Below are positions 1 through 10,206 of a stretch of DNA of 50,505 bases, one piece after another. The DNA is taken from NCBI GenBank assembly GCA_017642965.1, contig JAEPOJ010000029.1:1-50505 (forward strand), read 5' to 3'. The number at the start of each line of letters is the position of its first letter. Within the stretch, counting starts at the first letter, position 1. The translations under genes and the position numbers were made by a program. Below the pieces are notes generated by a model. That model had not been told where the DNA came from. It was given only the letters and a program-made list of their open reading frames with translations, and ran no database searches. Source of the DNA: Phycisphaerales bacterium (GTDB lineage: Bacteria > Planctomycetota > Phycisphaerae > Phycisphaerales > UBA1924).

Positions 1-580
1 ACTCGAGGCCGTGCTTGTAGTCGTTTCCCTTGAGGCGTGCGGTGTAGATCAGTCCCATGCCCTGCGTGTTGACCTTGGGGCTCATGCGGACGGTGAAGTC
101 CTCGTCGGCGGGGGCCGAGTTGAGCCCGACACCCGTGCCGCCGTGCGAGATCTCGCCAGCTGCGATCGGGTTTACGAGGTGGCGTGAGCCCAGGTCGATC
201 ATCGAGAAGCCGAGGAACAGCCCGACGCAGAGGAGGCAGAAGAGCAGGACGAAGGTGTTGAGGACCTTGTCGTACTTGAGCTGCATGAAGTAGGCCGCGA
301 CGAGGATGCCCTTGATGGTGGCGATCGACATCGCGCCCACGATGTTCACCCAGTTCGGCAGATGGATACCGAAGGCGACCTCGGCCCAGGTCTCCACACG
401 GAAGAAGGCCACGGTAAGGAAGGTGAAGAACAGCAGGATCGCGAGGACGGTCACCTGCATCCGCCAGTCGGCGATGAAGTGATGGTGCTCGCCGTGGTGC
501 GGGTTGATCCCGTGGGGATCGTCCGGATCCCACCCGAGCTGGGCCACGTTCTCTGCCTTGGTGTGTTCTGTCTTATCCAT
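1..580 (-). CDS. Cytochrome c oxidase subunit IV-type membrane protein, 3' end outside the window
   Basis: The first 193 codons of a gene that runs off the left edge. It begins MDKTEHTKAENVAQLGW. A His-rich cytosolic start (HHGEHHH near residues 28-34) precedes a hydrophobic segment at about residues 43-60. Two more follow: one containing GAMSIATIKGILVAAYFMQL and one of FVLLFCLLCVGLFLGF type. The KGILVAAYFMQLKYD stretch is typical of the prokaryotic COX4/CyoD-like subunit, a small non-catalytic subunit that stabilises the oxidase core. It is the last visible gene of the cox operon, 49 bp after coxC. Beyond about residue 130 the chain is longer than the usual roughly 100-residue family member and has an extracytoplasmic tail that I do not recognise. 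Confidence 0.75.
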   Translation of the reverse strand, partial: MDKTEHTKAENVAQLGWDPDDPHGINPHHGEHHHFIADWRMQVTVLAILLFFTFLTVAFFRVETWAEVAFGIHLPNWVNIVGAMSIATIKGILVAAYFMQLKYDKVLNTFVLLFCLLCVGLFLGFSMIDLGSRHLVNPIAAGEISHGGTGVGLNSAPADEDFTVRMSPKVNTQGMGLIYTARLKGNDYKHGLE

Positions 581-629
581 GTGTATCTCTTCTCAGTACA
601 GACCGAGCGGTGAAATCAGCGGTGATGGG

Positions 630-1334
630 TCAGTGGATCAGGTACAGGAGCGGGAACAGGAAGATCCACACAAGGTCGACCAGGTGCCAGTAGAGCGCCG
701 CGTTTTCAACGAGCGTGTACTGGGTCGGGCCGTAGGCCTGGTAGCGTTTCGCGTAGTAGAGCACCACGCCGAAGAGCGCCGCGCCGATGATGACGTGGGC
801 CGCGTGGATGCCGGTGCCGATGTAGTAGAGCGACCACCAGAGCGGCTCGTGCGGGTCCTGCGCGTAGGGGTAGGAGAAAAATGTCCCTGGCGCCTTGCCC
901 TCGCCGAGCTTCACCATGTACTCGAACTTGAGCTTGATGAAGATGAAGAGCGCCGCGCACACGATCGTGATGATGATGTTGACCCGCAGCCAGAACTGCT
1001 TGTCGAGCTGGGCGCACCGCACGGCGTTGGCCGCTGTCCACGACGAGAGCAGGAGCACCGCGGTGTTGGCCGCGCCGAAACGCCAGTCGAGGTAGTGCGA
1101 GCCGTTGGCCCATGCCTCGGGGTACATCATGCGGAAGACGGCGTACCCACAGAAGATGCCCGCGAAGAGCAGGACTTCCGTTGTCAGGAAGAGCCACATG
1201 CCGAGCTTGGCGGCATCGAACTCCTCGTCGCCCGTGCGCCAGTGGTGCCCCGCGATGCGGTTGCGCCAGTGCTTGGGGCTCTTGAGGATGCTCTGCGGAA
1301 CATCGGTCGGGTTGGTATCGGTCATCGTGCTCAT
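630..1334 (-). CDS. coxC: Cytochrome c oxidase subunit III
   Basis: A 234-residue membrane protein of the COX3 family. The GMWLFLTTEVLLFAGIFCGY segment after a soluble N-terminus is the family's hallmark helix, with the conserved Glu in TTEVLLF. The end, ALYWHLVDLVWIFLFPLLYL, is the classic last helix with the WHxVDxVW motif. Five helices are expected, as in bacterial subunits lacking the first two helices of the mitochondrial protein. It supports the stability and proton uptake of the core. It lies 53 bp downstream of coxA and 49 bp before the subunit IV gene. The start at 1334 gives MSTMTDTNP; a second ATG three codons in is also possible. Confidence 0.95.
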   Translation of the reverse strand: MSTMTDTNPTDVPQSILKSPKHWRNRIAGHHWRTGDEEFDAAKLGMWLFLTTEVLLFAGIFCGYAVFRMMYPEAWANGSHYLDWRFGAANTAVLLLSSWTAANAVRCAQLDKQFWLRVNIIITIVCAALFIFIKLKFEYMVKLGEGKAPGTFFSYPYAQDPHEPLWWSLYYIGTGIHAAHVIIGAALFGVVLYYAKRYQAYGPTQYTLVENAALYWHLVDLVWIFLFPLLYLIH

Positions 1335-1387
1335 GTGTCAGCCCTTGCTCGGACCCAGGAGTGGGTCGGCTGGTCGAGTTCAGCGGT

Positions 1388-3184
1388 TCAATGCGTCGCC
1401 TTGCCGGCGTCCGGGTGGATCGGGTAATCCTTCGGATCCCAGTGCGGGGGCACGGTTGTCTCGAAGTCGTACGGGCCGTGCTTGACGATCGGCTCGTGGT
1501 GGAAGTTGTGCTCGATGGGTGGCGACTCGCACTCCCACTCGAGGGTCAGCCCGCCCCACGGGTTCGCGGGTGCCTTCTCACCCGCGACGAGCGAGTGGAT
1601 GAAGACGGCGAGGTGGACGAACATGCCGAGCCCCAGGATCCACGAGCCGTAGGTCGAGATCTGGTGCAGGAACTGGAACTCGTCCACGTAGTTGGCGTAG
1701 CGGCGCGGCATGCCCTGCGTGCCCAGGAAGAACTGGGTGAAGAAGGTCACGTTGAAGCCGATGAAGACGAGCGCCATGCCGATGAGTGCGCCTGGCTCGC
1801 TGTACATCTTGCCGAACATCTTGGGCCACCAGTGATGGATGCCGCCGAGGAACGCGATGACCGTGCCGCCCATCATGACGTAGTGGAAGTGGGCCACAAC
1901 GAAGTACGAGTCGTGCAGGTGCAGGTCGGTGGCGAGGGTCGCCAGGGGGAGACCTGTGAGCCCGCCGATGGAGAAGGTGAAGAGGAACATCAGCCCGTAG
2001 CACATCGGGGTGTTGAGGACGATCGAGCCCTTGTAGAGGGTGGCGATCCAGTTGAACACCTTGATCGCGGTCGGGATCGCGACGAGGAAGGTCAGGCCCG
2101 AGAAGAGGACCGCAGCAAGCTCACCCATCGCGGTGAAGATGTGGTGCCCCCAGACGAGGAACGACACGCCGGCGATACCCAGCGAGGAGAACGCGATGGC
2201 GCGGTAGCCGAAGATGTGCTTGCGTGCGTGCACGGCCAGCAGCTCTGAGATGATGCCCATCGCGGGCAGGATCATCACGTAGACGACAGGGTGCGAGTAG
2301 AACCAGAAGAAGTGCTGGTAGAGCACCGGGTCGCCGCCCATCGCCGGGTCGAAGATGCCGATGTTCATGATGCGCTCGAAGATGAGCAGCAGCAGCGTGA
2401 TACCGATGACGGGGGTCGCGAGGACCTGGATGATCGAAGTCGCGTAGACCGCCCAGATGAAGAGCGGCATGTCGAACCAGCCCATGCCGGGGGCACGGAG
2501 CTTGTGGACGGTCACGACGAAGTTCAGGCCCGTCAGGATCGAGCTGAAACCGAGGATGAACGCCGCGGTGACCATCAGTACGACGCGCCAGTGGTCCGCG
2601 TCTGTTGTCGTTGAATACGGCGTATAGAACGTCCACCCGGTATCGACACCCCCCATCAGGATCGAGAGGATGCCGAAGGTGCTGCCGAAGAGGTAGATGT
2701 ACCAGCTCAGCAGGTTGAGTCTCGGGAAGGCCACGTCCTTCGCGCCCAGCATCACCGGGAGGAAGAAGTTGCCCAGCGAGGCGGGGATCGAGGGCACGAT
2801 GAACATGAAGACCATGACGGCGCCGTGGAGGGTGAAGGCGCGGTTGTAGATCTGCGTGCCCGTCAGGTCGCCGGCCATGCCGAGGCCCTGGAAGAGGTCC
2901 TTGAGGTTCTCGCCCTGGGTCGCGGTTGTTTCGACCAAGTCGCCGTTGGCGTCCACGGTCTGGACCATCACGTCGCGCATCGGGTCGATGAGCTCGTAGC
3001 GGACGAGGAGCGCGGCCATGCCGCCTACGAAGAACATGAACAGCACGGCGAAGAGGTACATGACGCCGATCTTCTTGTGGTCGACGGTGGTCGCCCACTG
3101 CCAGATCTTGGCCATGATCCCGGGAGGCCCTGAGAGGTAGGAGCCTTCTTCGTGGTGCCCGGCGTGTGCATCAAGCGTACTCAT
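1388..3184 (-). CDS. coxA: Cytochrome c oxidase subunit I, A2-type heme-copper oxidase
   Basis: A 598-residue catalytic subunit that reduces O2 to water and pumps protons. Ligands can be placed: His120 (TLHGAVM) and His434 for low-spin heme, His432 for the high-spin heme ([12 protein letters not shown]), and His298 plus the HH pair at 347-348 for CuB. Tyr302 is four residues after His298 and can form the His-Tyr cross-link. The helix VI motif reads WFYSHPVVY. The Glu of the A1 HPEVY motif is therefore absent and a Tyr-Ser pair is present, which marks the A2 class found in caa3 oxidases such as those of Thermus and Rhodothermus. The loop at residues 66-112 is long. Its ATG overlaps the coxB stop by 4 bp, so the two are translationally coupled. 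Confidence 0.97.
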   Translation of the reverse strand: MSTLDAHAGHHEEGSYLSGPPGIMAKIWQWATTVDHKKIGVMYLFAVLFMFFVGGMAALLVRYELIDPMRDVMVQTVDANGDLVETTATQGENLKDLFQGLGMAGDLTGTQIYNRAFTLHGAVMVFMFIVPSIPASLGNFFLPVMLGAKDVAFPRLNLLSWYIYLFGSTFGILSILMGGVDTGWTFYTPYSTTTDADHWRVVLMVTAAFILGFSSILTGLNFVVTVHKLRAPGMGWFDMPLFIWAVYATSIIQVLATPVIGITLLLLIFERIMNIGIFDPAMGGDPVLYQHFFWFYSHPVVYVMILPAMGIISELLAVHARKHIFGYRAIAFSSLGIAGVSFLVWGHHIFTAMGELAAVLFSGLTFLVAIPTAIKVFNWIATLYKGSIVLNTPMCYGLMFLFTFSIGGLTGLPLATLATDLHLHDSYFVVAHFHYVMMGGTVIAFLGGIHHWWPKMFGKMYSEPGALIGMALVFIGFNVTFFTQFFLGTQGMPRRYANYVDEFQFLHQISTYGSWILGLGMFVHLAVFIHSLVAGEKAPANPWGGLTLEWECESPPIEHNFHHEPIVKHGPYDFETTVPPHWDPKDYPIHPDAGKATH

Positions 3185-4392
3185 GATTCACTCCCGGCGG
3201 CTTCTTCCGCCTGGTTGCCTGCTTCTGATTCGGATTCACCACCCTCACCCTCGAGGTGCGGGTTCGGCGGCACCTCGGACAGCGTCTGGATGTAGGCGAT
3301 GATGTTGTTGATGTCGTCCTCGTCGAGCTGCCCCTGATAGCTCTGCATCTGCGGCGCGTAGCCCTTGACGATCTTGGCGTTCGGATCGAGGATCGATTCG
3401 CGGTAGTAGTTCGCGTCACGCTCGACGGTGCCGCCGGAAGCCAGCGAGGCGGGGTAGCCCCAGCCGTACTGGCCGTTGGCATCCGAGCTCTCGTTCCACG
3501 GCGGGCCGACGAGCTTGCCGCCGTCGATGAGGTGGCAGCTGGCGCACATCATCTTGTAGATCTTCTCTCCCTCTTCCCATGGCAGCCCAGTCACTCCCCA
3601 GTCTTCCATAAGCTGGTTGAAGTAGTCCTGAGGCACGATACGAAGTGTCGCGGCCATGCGGGAGTGCTCATCCCCACAGTACTCGGCGCAGAAGACCCAC
3701 ATGTCACGCCCGAGCATCTCCTCGCCGGTGTCCTGGTGGGTGTAGGTATCCGCGGCGGTCAGTCTGGGTGTCTTGATGCCGTACGTGGTGTAGCGGTTGG
3801 GGATGACGTCGCGCTTGACGCGGAACTCGGGGATCCAGAAGGAGTGGATGACGTCCTGCGAGTTCATGCGGAACTTGACGGAGGTGTTCTCGGGGAGGTA
3901 GAAGATCGGGTAGTCACGCCCCTTGATCGTGGAGCTCGACATCCCGTCAGCGCTCTCGACGACTCTCTTGGAGAGCGGCTGGAACTCGGGTGAGTTCGCG
4001 CCGTTGGGGTAGGTCGCGATCCAGTTCCACTTGTTGCCCTCGATGCGGACTTCCATGGCGTCGCTAGGCGAGACGATCTGCTGGGTGTAGCCCTGGAAGC
4101 CGAGCACGAACATCACCAGCAGCGAGGACGACGGGACCACGGTCCAGAAGATCTCGAGCAAAGTGTTGTGATGCGGGCTGGGCTCGGTCGGGACCCCTTC
4201 GCGCCGGCGGTACTTGATCATGAAGTAGAACATCAAGCCCATCAGGACAACGAAGAAGAAGACGGAGAACCAGGTGATCATCATGAACAGCCCATCCGCC
4301 ATCGCGGCGGGCTCGCTCGCGGGGAGCTTGGGACCGAAGATCAGCTTCTCGAGTGCGCCCGGCTGTGCGGTCGCGAGGGTTGGCATCATCAT
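3181..4392 (-). CDS. coxB: Cytochrome c oxidase subunit II fused to cytochrome c (caa3 type)
   Basis: A 403-residue protein that takes electrons into the oxidase. Two membrane helices (about 35-60 and 78-102) are followed by the cupredoxin domain. The CuA ligands are visible: His183 (VIHSFWIP), Cys235 and Cys239 with Glu237 between them (CAEYCG), His243 and Met246. A C-terminal mono-heme cytochrome c domain has CASCH at 283-287 and a likely Met ligand in APQMQSY. This fusion defines caa3 oxidases, in which the tethered cytochrome c accepts electrons directly, here presumably from ACIII. Three consecutive ATG codons open the gene; the first overlaps the sco stop by 4 bp. The tail after about residue 375 is acidic and low in complexity. 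Confidence 0.97.
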   Translation of the reverse strand: MMMPTLATAQPGALEKLIFGPKLPASEPAAMADGLFMMITWFSVFFFVVLMGLMFYFMIKYRRREGVPTEPSPHHNTLLEIFWTVVPSSSLLVMFVLGFQGYTQQIVSPSDAMEVRIEGNKWNWIATYPNGANSPEFQPLSKRVVESADGMSSSTIKGRDYPIFYLPENTSVKFRMNSQDVIHSFWIPEFRVKRDVIPNRYTTYGIKTPRLTAADTYTHQDTGEEMLGRDMWVFCAEYCGDEHSRMAATLRIVPQDYFNQLMEDWGVTGLPWEEGEKIYKMMCASCHLIDGGKLVGPPWNESSDANGQYGWGYPASLASGGTVERDANYYRESILDPNAKIVKGYAPQMQSYQGQLDEDDINNIIAYIQTLSEVPPNPHLEGEGGESESEAGNQAEEAAGSES

Positions 4393-5321
4393 GACACATG
4401 CCCTGTGTTTGCTCCGGCGTACTTGCCGGATGTGGTGTTCGGATCGGAATCGGTGTTCTTGGATTGCTGTTCGAGGTATCGCCTGCGCCGGACCCGCTCG
4501 CCCATGAAGAGCAGGGTGAGCCCGATGGCGATGAGGATGACGGTGAGGATCGCGCCGATCTGCATGACGCGGAATGCCTGGAGCGAGTACACGCCCGCGT
4601 TGGGGTCGAACTGGTAGCAGAAGTGCAGCAGGCGGTCGCCGAAGCTGGCCGCGATCTTGCCCTCCGAGGCGTCGAGCAGCGAGAGCTTGAGCTCCTGCGG
4701 CGGGTAGTCGAACCCGTACATGTAGCGGGAGACCTGCCCGTCGGGCGAGAGGATCATCAGGGAGATGGGGTGGGCGTAGTCGCCGTTATCGGTCGGGTTG
4801 AAGTTGAACCCGATGGAGTTCACCAGACGCCGGATGTTGAGCACGTCGCCGGTGTGGAACGCGATGCCGGCGCGGGCCTCGGGCTGATCACCCTTGTTGT
4901 AGGCGTCGAGAAACTTGGTCCGCTCACCGAGCGCCATCGTGGTGGTCTCGTCGTGGTCGAACGACACGACGAGGACGCGGTAATCATCGCCCGCGGTGTA
5001 GTCGAGCTCGTTGAGCGAGTTAGTGAGCTGAGTGAGAACGGTCGGGCAGACGACGGGGCACTGGTAGTACACCATCACGAGCACCACGGGGGTCTCGCTG
5101 TCGAAGTAGTCGCCAAACACGACGGTCTCGCCGTTGTGATCGGTGAACGTCGCGTCCAGCGGGACCGCGTTGCCGAGCTCTTCGGTGACCTCGACGCCGT
5201 TGAGTTCCACGACCTCGTCACGATCCAGGAGCCGCTGCGCTGCCGCGCTGGTCGCGAAAACCCACACGCTCGCGATGGCGAGCAGCGTGGTCAGCAGTCT
5301 GGTGGTCGTAGCGTGGTTCAT
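4389..5321 (-). CDS. SCO1/SenC family copper chaperone
   Basis: A 310-residue thioredoxin-fold protein that delivers copper or reduces Cys residues for assembly of the CuA site. It has an N-terminal signal sequence (hydrophobic stretch about 9-28, ending ATSAAAQ). The metal-binding CPVVC motif is at Cys88 and Cys92, and the conserved His is at 184 in DYAHPISLM. A C-terminal membrane helix (about 255-277) followed by Arg-rich residues anchors it. It lies directly upstream of coxB, overlapping by 4 bp, which fits co-production with the subunit it serves. The family usually has an N-terminal anchor; the C-terminal anchor resembles that of other planctomycete and Bacteroidetes Sco proteins in ACIII operons. 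Confidence 0.92.
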   Translation of the reverse strand: MNHATTTRLLTTLLAIASVWVFATSAAAQRLLDRDEVVELNGVEVTEELGNAVPLDATFTDHNGETVVFGDYFDSETPVVLVMVYYQCPVVCPTVLTQLTNSLNELDYTAGDDYRVLVVSFDHDETTTMALGERTKFLDAYNKGDQPEARAGIAFHTGDVLNIRRLVNSIGFNFNPTDNGDYAHPISLMILSPDGQVSRYMYGFDYPPQELKLSLLDASEGKIAASFGDRLLHFCYQFDPNAGVYSLQAFRVMQIGAILTVILIAIGLTLLFMGERVRRRRYLEQQSKNTDSDPNTTSGKYAGANTGHVS

Positions 5322-5340
5322 GGTTCTCGGTGGGCCCGGT

Positions 5341-5658
5341 TCAGTTGCTGGATGCGTACTCCGCGATCACCTGCTCGGTGGCGATGCGGACGGCGGGTGC
5401 CATCTCGTTGAGCGTGTCCTGCTTCTCGTGCCAGAAGTCGGCGGCGGCCTGGGTGTTCTCGTCGATCTTCGCGCGGTACGAGTCCATGTAGCTGTCGAAG
5501 TAGACCTTCAGAACGATGATGACGAAGAGCACACCGAGCACCATAAAGATGAAGGTGAGCCCGAGCGCCTTGGCGCTGGCCTGTGCGCCGTGCTCTGCCT
5601 GCGGAACACCTTCCGCGCTCGTGTGCTGGTGCCAGTTGTCGTGTCCGTCAGCGCTCAT
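5341..5658 (-). CDS. Small single-pass membrane protein of the ACIII/cox operon, function unknown
   Basis: A 105-residue protein starting MSADGHDNWHQH. The start at 5658 is chosen because GGAGG lies seven bases upstream; an in-frame ATG at 5727 would add 23 residues with no such site. A hydrophilic His-rich N-terminus precedes one strong membrane helix (about residues 30-50, with FIFMVLGVLFVIIVL). A charged, probably helical tail of about 50 residues follows. No heme or metal motif is present. It sits between actF and sco in a tightly packed operon, so it is likely an accessory or assembly subunit of ACIII or the oxidase. Some ACIII operons have small single-helix subunits such as ActG, but I see no similarity strong enough to name it. 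Confidence 0.75.
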   Translation of the reverse strand: MSADGHDNWHQHTSAEGVPQAEHGAQASAKALGLTFIFMVLGVLFVIIVLKVYFDSYMDSYRAKIDENTQAAADFWHEKQDTLNEMAPAVRIATEQVIAEYASSN

Positions 5659-5775
5659 GCGAGTGCCTCCTGGTGTCTGAGCATCGCGTGATGCTCGTTT
5701 TGGGTTCTCTGGGTTGCGGTCAACCAACCCCTGATTTCGTTCGATCCGCTCGGTCCGATCCGGACGGTGCGGGGT

Positions 5776-7116
5776 TTAGACGTAGTTCTTGTGCTTCAGT
5801 GCCTCGTGCAGCATCGGGTCCTTGAGCGGCAGGAGCGGTCCCTTGGCGATCTTCAGGGCGACGAGCCCCGCGAAGAGCCCGAGGGCACCGACGACGCCGG
5901 CGATATCGAGCCAGATGTTCGCGATCGCTGAACCGCCCTCGGAGGGGTTCGCGAAGTCGACCATCGGGCGGAGGATCCAGACCATGTCCATGATGACCAT
6001 GAGGATCATGAACGAGCCCATGATCGCCAGGAGCCCCATCGTCCGCTTCGTCCGGCGCCAGATGAGCAGGAGGAACGGGACGAGGAAGTGGCCCCAGATC
6101 ATCAGGATGAACAGCCACTGGTAGCCGTGCTCCTGGCGGTTGTAGAACCAGGCGGTTTCCTCGGGGATGTTTGAGTACCAGATCAGGAAGTACTGGGAGA
6201 AGGAGATGTACGCCCAGAAGACCGTGAAGGCGAAGACGAGCTTGCCAAGGTCGTGGTAGTGCTCGCTGGTGACAAGCCCTTCGAGCTTGCCTGCGCGGCG
6301 GAGGAAGTAGGCGATGATGGCGACCGCAGACACGCCCGCGAGACCACAGGACGCGAAGTAGTAGACGCCCCACATGGTCGAGAAGAAGCGGTAATCCGGC
6401 GACATCAGGTAGTCGAACGCGGCGAACGTGGTTGTGAGGGCGAAGACCGGGATCGCGAAGCCGGCGACGCGGCGGGATTTGCGACCCAGACGGCGATCGC
6501 CGGTCTCGTCCATCCTTCGCGACCAGCCGAGGAAGCAACGAGAGATGATGATCCACGCGGCGGCGTAGATGAGCACGCGGAAGATCAGGAACCCGGCGTT
6601 GAGGTAGGGCTCCTTCACGTGCAGGAGGTGGTTGTACTCCTGGTGGTTGAGCCACTTGAGCAGGATGCCCTCGTGGTGCGATTGGCTGTAGATCACCTCG
6701 AGGATCGCGATCAGGATGAGGATTACCGCGGGGAACCAGATGACGGCCCCGAGGTTCTCGAACTGGCGGCGGAGCGTGATGGACCAGCCCGCGTTGAGCG
6801 AGTGGAAGACCATGACCCAGAACATGCCGCCGAGCGCGATGGCCAGCGAGGTGAAGAGCCCGACCTCGAAGGACGCGAGCGCGTGCTCGGGGCTGACGGT
6901 AAAGCCGCCGATGATGGTGACGATGAGCCCGACCAGCCCCGCGAACAGGAAGGGGACGGCGAGCTTGCGCACGGAGGCGGACGAGATCGTTGTGTTCTCC
7001 TCGCTCATGCGGGGATCGGCGGCGATCTTTTCGAGGCGCTTCTGCCACTCCGCACCCGAGAGCGCGGTCGCTTCCGGTGCGGGTCGGTTCGCGGATTCAG
7101 TGACGATATGTTCCAT
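5776..7116 (-). CDS. actF: Alternative complex III, integral membrane subunit ActF
   Basis: A 446-residue polytopic membrane protein, distantly similar to the NrfD/PsrC family and to ActC. About ten helices are expected, and clear hydrophobic blocks run through the chain (for example LAIALGGMFWVMVFHSL and GFAIPVFALTTTFAAFDYLM). In ACIII, ActF pairs with ActC in the membrane, where quinol oxidation is coupled to the heme chain. The ATG at 7116 shares one base with the actE stop (TGATG); a GTG one codon earlier is the alternative. A 117-bp gap separates it from the small membrane protein gene. The N-terminal 45 residues are soluble and poorly conserved in appearance. Confidence 0.92.
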   Translation of the reverse strand: MEHIVTESANRPAPEATALSGAEWQKRLEKIAADPRMSEENTTISSASVRKLAVPFLFAGLVGLIVTIIGGFTVSPEHALASFEVGLFTSLAIALGGMFWVMVFHSLNAGWSITLRRQFENLGAVIWFPAVILILIAILEVIYSQSHHEGILLKWLNHQEYNHLLHVKEPYLNAGFLIFRVLIYAAAWIIISRCFLGWSRRMDETGDRRLGRKSRRVAGFAIPVFALTTTFAAFDYLMSPDYRFFSTMWGVYYFASCGLAGVSAVAIIAYFLRRAGKLEGLVTSEHYHDLGKLVFAFTVFWAYISFSQYFLIWYSNIPEETAWFYNRQEHGYQWLFILMIWGHFLVPFLLLIWRRTKRTMGLLAIMGSFMILMVIMDMVWILRPMVDFANPSEGGSAIANIWLDIAGVVGALGLFAGLVALKIAKGPLLPLKDPMLHEALKHKNYV

Positions 7117-7901
7117 CACTCACCCCCGTTGTTGTTGGATGCACCCGAGGATGCGTTCACGGTGCTCTCGCCCTGTGCGTCGAACGCCTGCTGGAGCACG
7201 CGGATGTAGGCGACGATCGCCCAGGCCTCCTGCTCGTCGACCGCGTGCCCGTACGCGGGCATGCGGTTGGAGCCATCGGGAGACCAGAGCCCCTCGCGGA
7301 TGACGTGGAACAGGTAGCCATCGGAACCGAACTCACCGTTGCGGTCGCGGTACTTGTCGTCGAGCAGATTGACGGGGCGGACGTTCATCAGGCGGCCGAC
7401 GGTGCCCGATTCGTTGCCGAGCATGCCGTAGCCGTGGCACATGGCACAGTAAATGTTGTACTGCTCAGCGCCCTCTCCGATGAGATCCTCGGTGACCTCG
7501 ACGGGCATGCGGGGTGCCCAGTTCGGTGCCTCGGACGTGCTGCCGGCGAGCATGCCGAAGTAGTACGTCTCGTCAGCTTTGAGCATGTCGTCGCGGTCTT
7601 TGCGACGCATCTGCGCCCACTCGCTCTGATCGCTCTCGCTGGGGAGCACCGCGTGGTCGGAGAAGGGAACAACGCCCTCGATCAGGGGGCGCTGCGACAT
7701 GCCGTCCTCGAAGAAGACGGTCTCGCTCTGCGCCTTCATCTTGGGCTGGTCGTCCATATCCGGAAAGAACTGGCGCGGCGGCTTATCTGTGCGGTCGCCG
7801 CGGCACCCGCCGAGCGGGAGCGCTGCGATCACACCCAGAGCGAGCACGCACGAGAGCGCGTTTTTCGCGGTGTGCCTGGTTGTCTTGACTGCTGGGATCA
7901 T
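7116..7901 (-). CDS. actE: Alternative complex III, mono-heme cytochrome c lipoprotein ActE
   Basis: A 261-residue protein with one class I cytochrome c site, CAMCH at 152-156. A Met ligand is expected near SNRMPAYGH, a typical arrangement. The N-terminus is a lipoprotein signal with the lipobox LPLGGC, lipidated Cys at 33. In ACIII, ActE takes electrons from the ActA/ActB heme and Fe-S chain and passes them to a cytochrome c or straight to the oxidase. It sits between actD and actF as in known ACIII operons. Residues 40-140, rich in charged residues, are a non-heme extension that wraps other subunits in known complexes. The final 20 residues are Ser/Asn-rich. Confidence 0.93.
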   Translation of the reverse strand: MIPAVKTTRHTAKNALSCVLALGVIAALPLGGCRGDRTDKPPRQFFPDMDDQPKMKAQSETVFFEDGMSQRPLIEGVVPFSDHAVLPSESDQSEWAQMRRKDRDDMLKADETYYFGMLAGSTSEAPNWAPRMPVEVTEDLIGEGAEQYNIYCAMCHGYGMLGNESGTVGRLMNVRPVNLLDDKYRDRNGEFGSDGYLFHVIREGLWSPDGSNRMPAYGHAVDEQEAWAIVAYIRVLQQAFDAQGESTVNASSGASNNNGGE

Positions 7902-7966
7902 GCTGAATCCTGTCGTCTTGATTGATGCACGAATCGGATCGTGGGTGGTTCGGTGTGTTCTGGATC

Positions 7967-8593
7967 TCAGTCCGCATCCTCGAGGAGCGTGATGTGCTTC
8001 CCGCCGGCGTCCTCGAGCAGCTTCTTGACCTTCGCGGGGTCGAAATCGGGGTCGGTTGCCTCGATCACAATGAAGAAGCGGTCGTTGCCGACACGCATGA
8101 AGCGGTCATGGCTGAACAACGGGTGGTGCCAGCGTGGGAGCCCGTTGAGCGCGAGCATGCCGAAGATGCACATGAACGCCGTGAACAGGACACCCAGCTC
8201 GAACATGATGGGAACGAATGGCTGCCATGCCTCGAAGGGCTTGCCCTGAACAACGGTTGGGTATAGGACGAACGAGGTGCCCCACTGCAACGCGGCCGCG
8301 GTCGCGACGCCAGCGATCGCGGCGGCGCCTGCCATGAGCGGCAGCTTGGTGCCCTTGATGCCCATCGCCTCTTCCATGTCGTGGATCGGGAAGGGCGAGT
8401 GGACGTCCCACCGCGTGTAGCCGGCATCTCGCACGTGCTGCGCCGCCTTGAACACCTTGGGTGTCTCGTCGAACTCCGCCACGATGCCGTACACGGGCTT
8501 GCCTGAGGCGGTGACGAACCTCGGCGAGCTCTTGTGGAGCAGCATCGGGAAGTAATCAGCCGCGGCGTTGGTGATTGTGGTGAACATGCTCAT
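7967..8593 (-). CDS. actD: Alternative complex III subunit ActD (DUF3341)
   Basis: A 208-residue protein. The start MSMFTTITN at 8593 is preceded by AAGGAGG-like sequence overlapping the actC stop; the frame stays open upstream into actC, but that extension has no family features. A soluble N-terminal domain contains the DUF3341 signature, YGIVAEFDETPKVFKAAQHV and YTRWDVHSPFPIHDMEEAMG (about residues 27-68). Two membrane helices follow (about 78-100 and 120-145), then a soluble end. In ACIII structures ActD has two helices that pack against ActC and help hold the peripheral subunits. The order actC-actD-actE is conserved. Confidence 0.93.
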   Translation of the reverse strand: MSMFTTITNAAADYFPMLLHKSSPRFVTASGKPVYGIVAEFDETPKVFKAAQHVRDAGYTRWDVHSPFPIHDMEEAMGIKGTKLPLMAGAAAIAGVATAAALQWGTSFVLYPTVVQGKPFEAWQPFVPIMFELGVLFTAFMCIFGMLALNGLPRWHHPLFSHDRFMRVGNDRFFIVIEATDPDFDPAKVKKLLEDAGGKHITLLEDAD

Positions 8594-8607
8594 CTCCGGG
8601 CTCCTCC

Positions 8608-10185
<1,578 letters not shown>

Positions 10186-10206
10186 TGCTGATCGTGCTCC
10201 GCTGCT

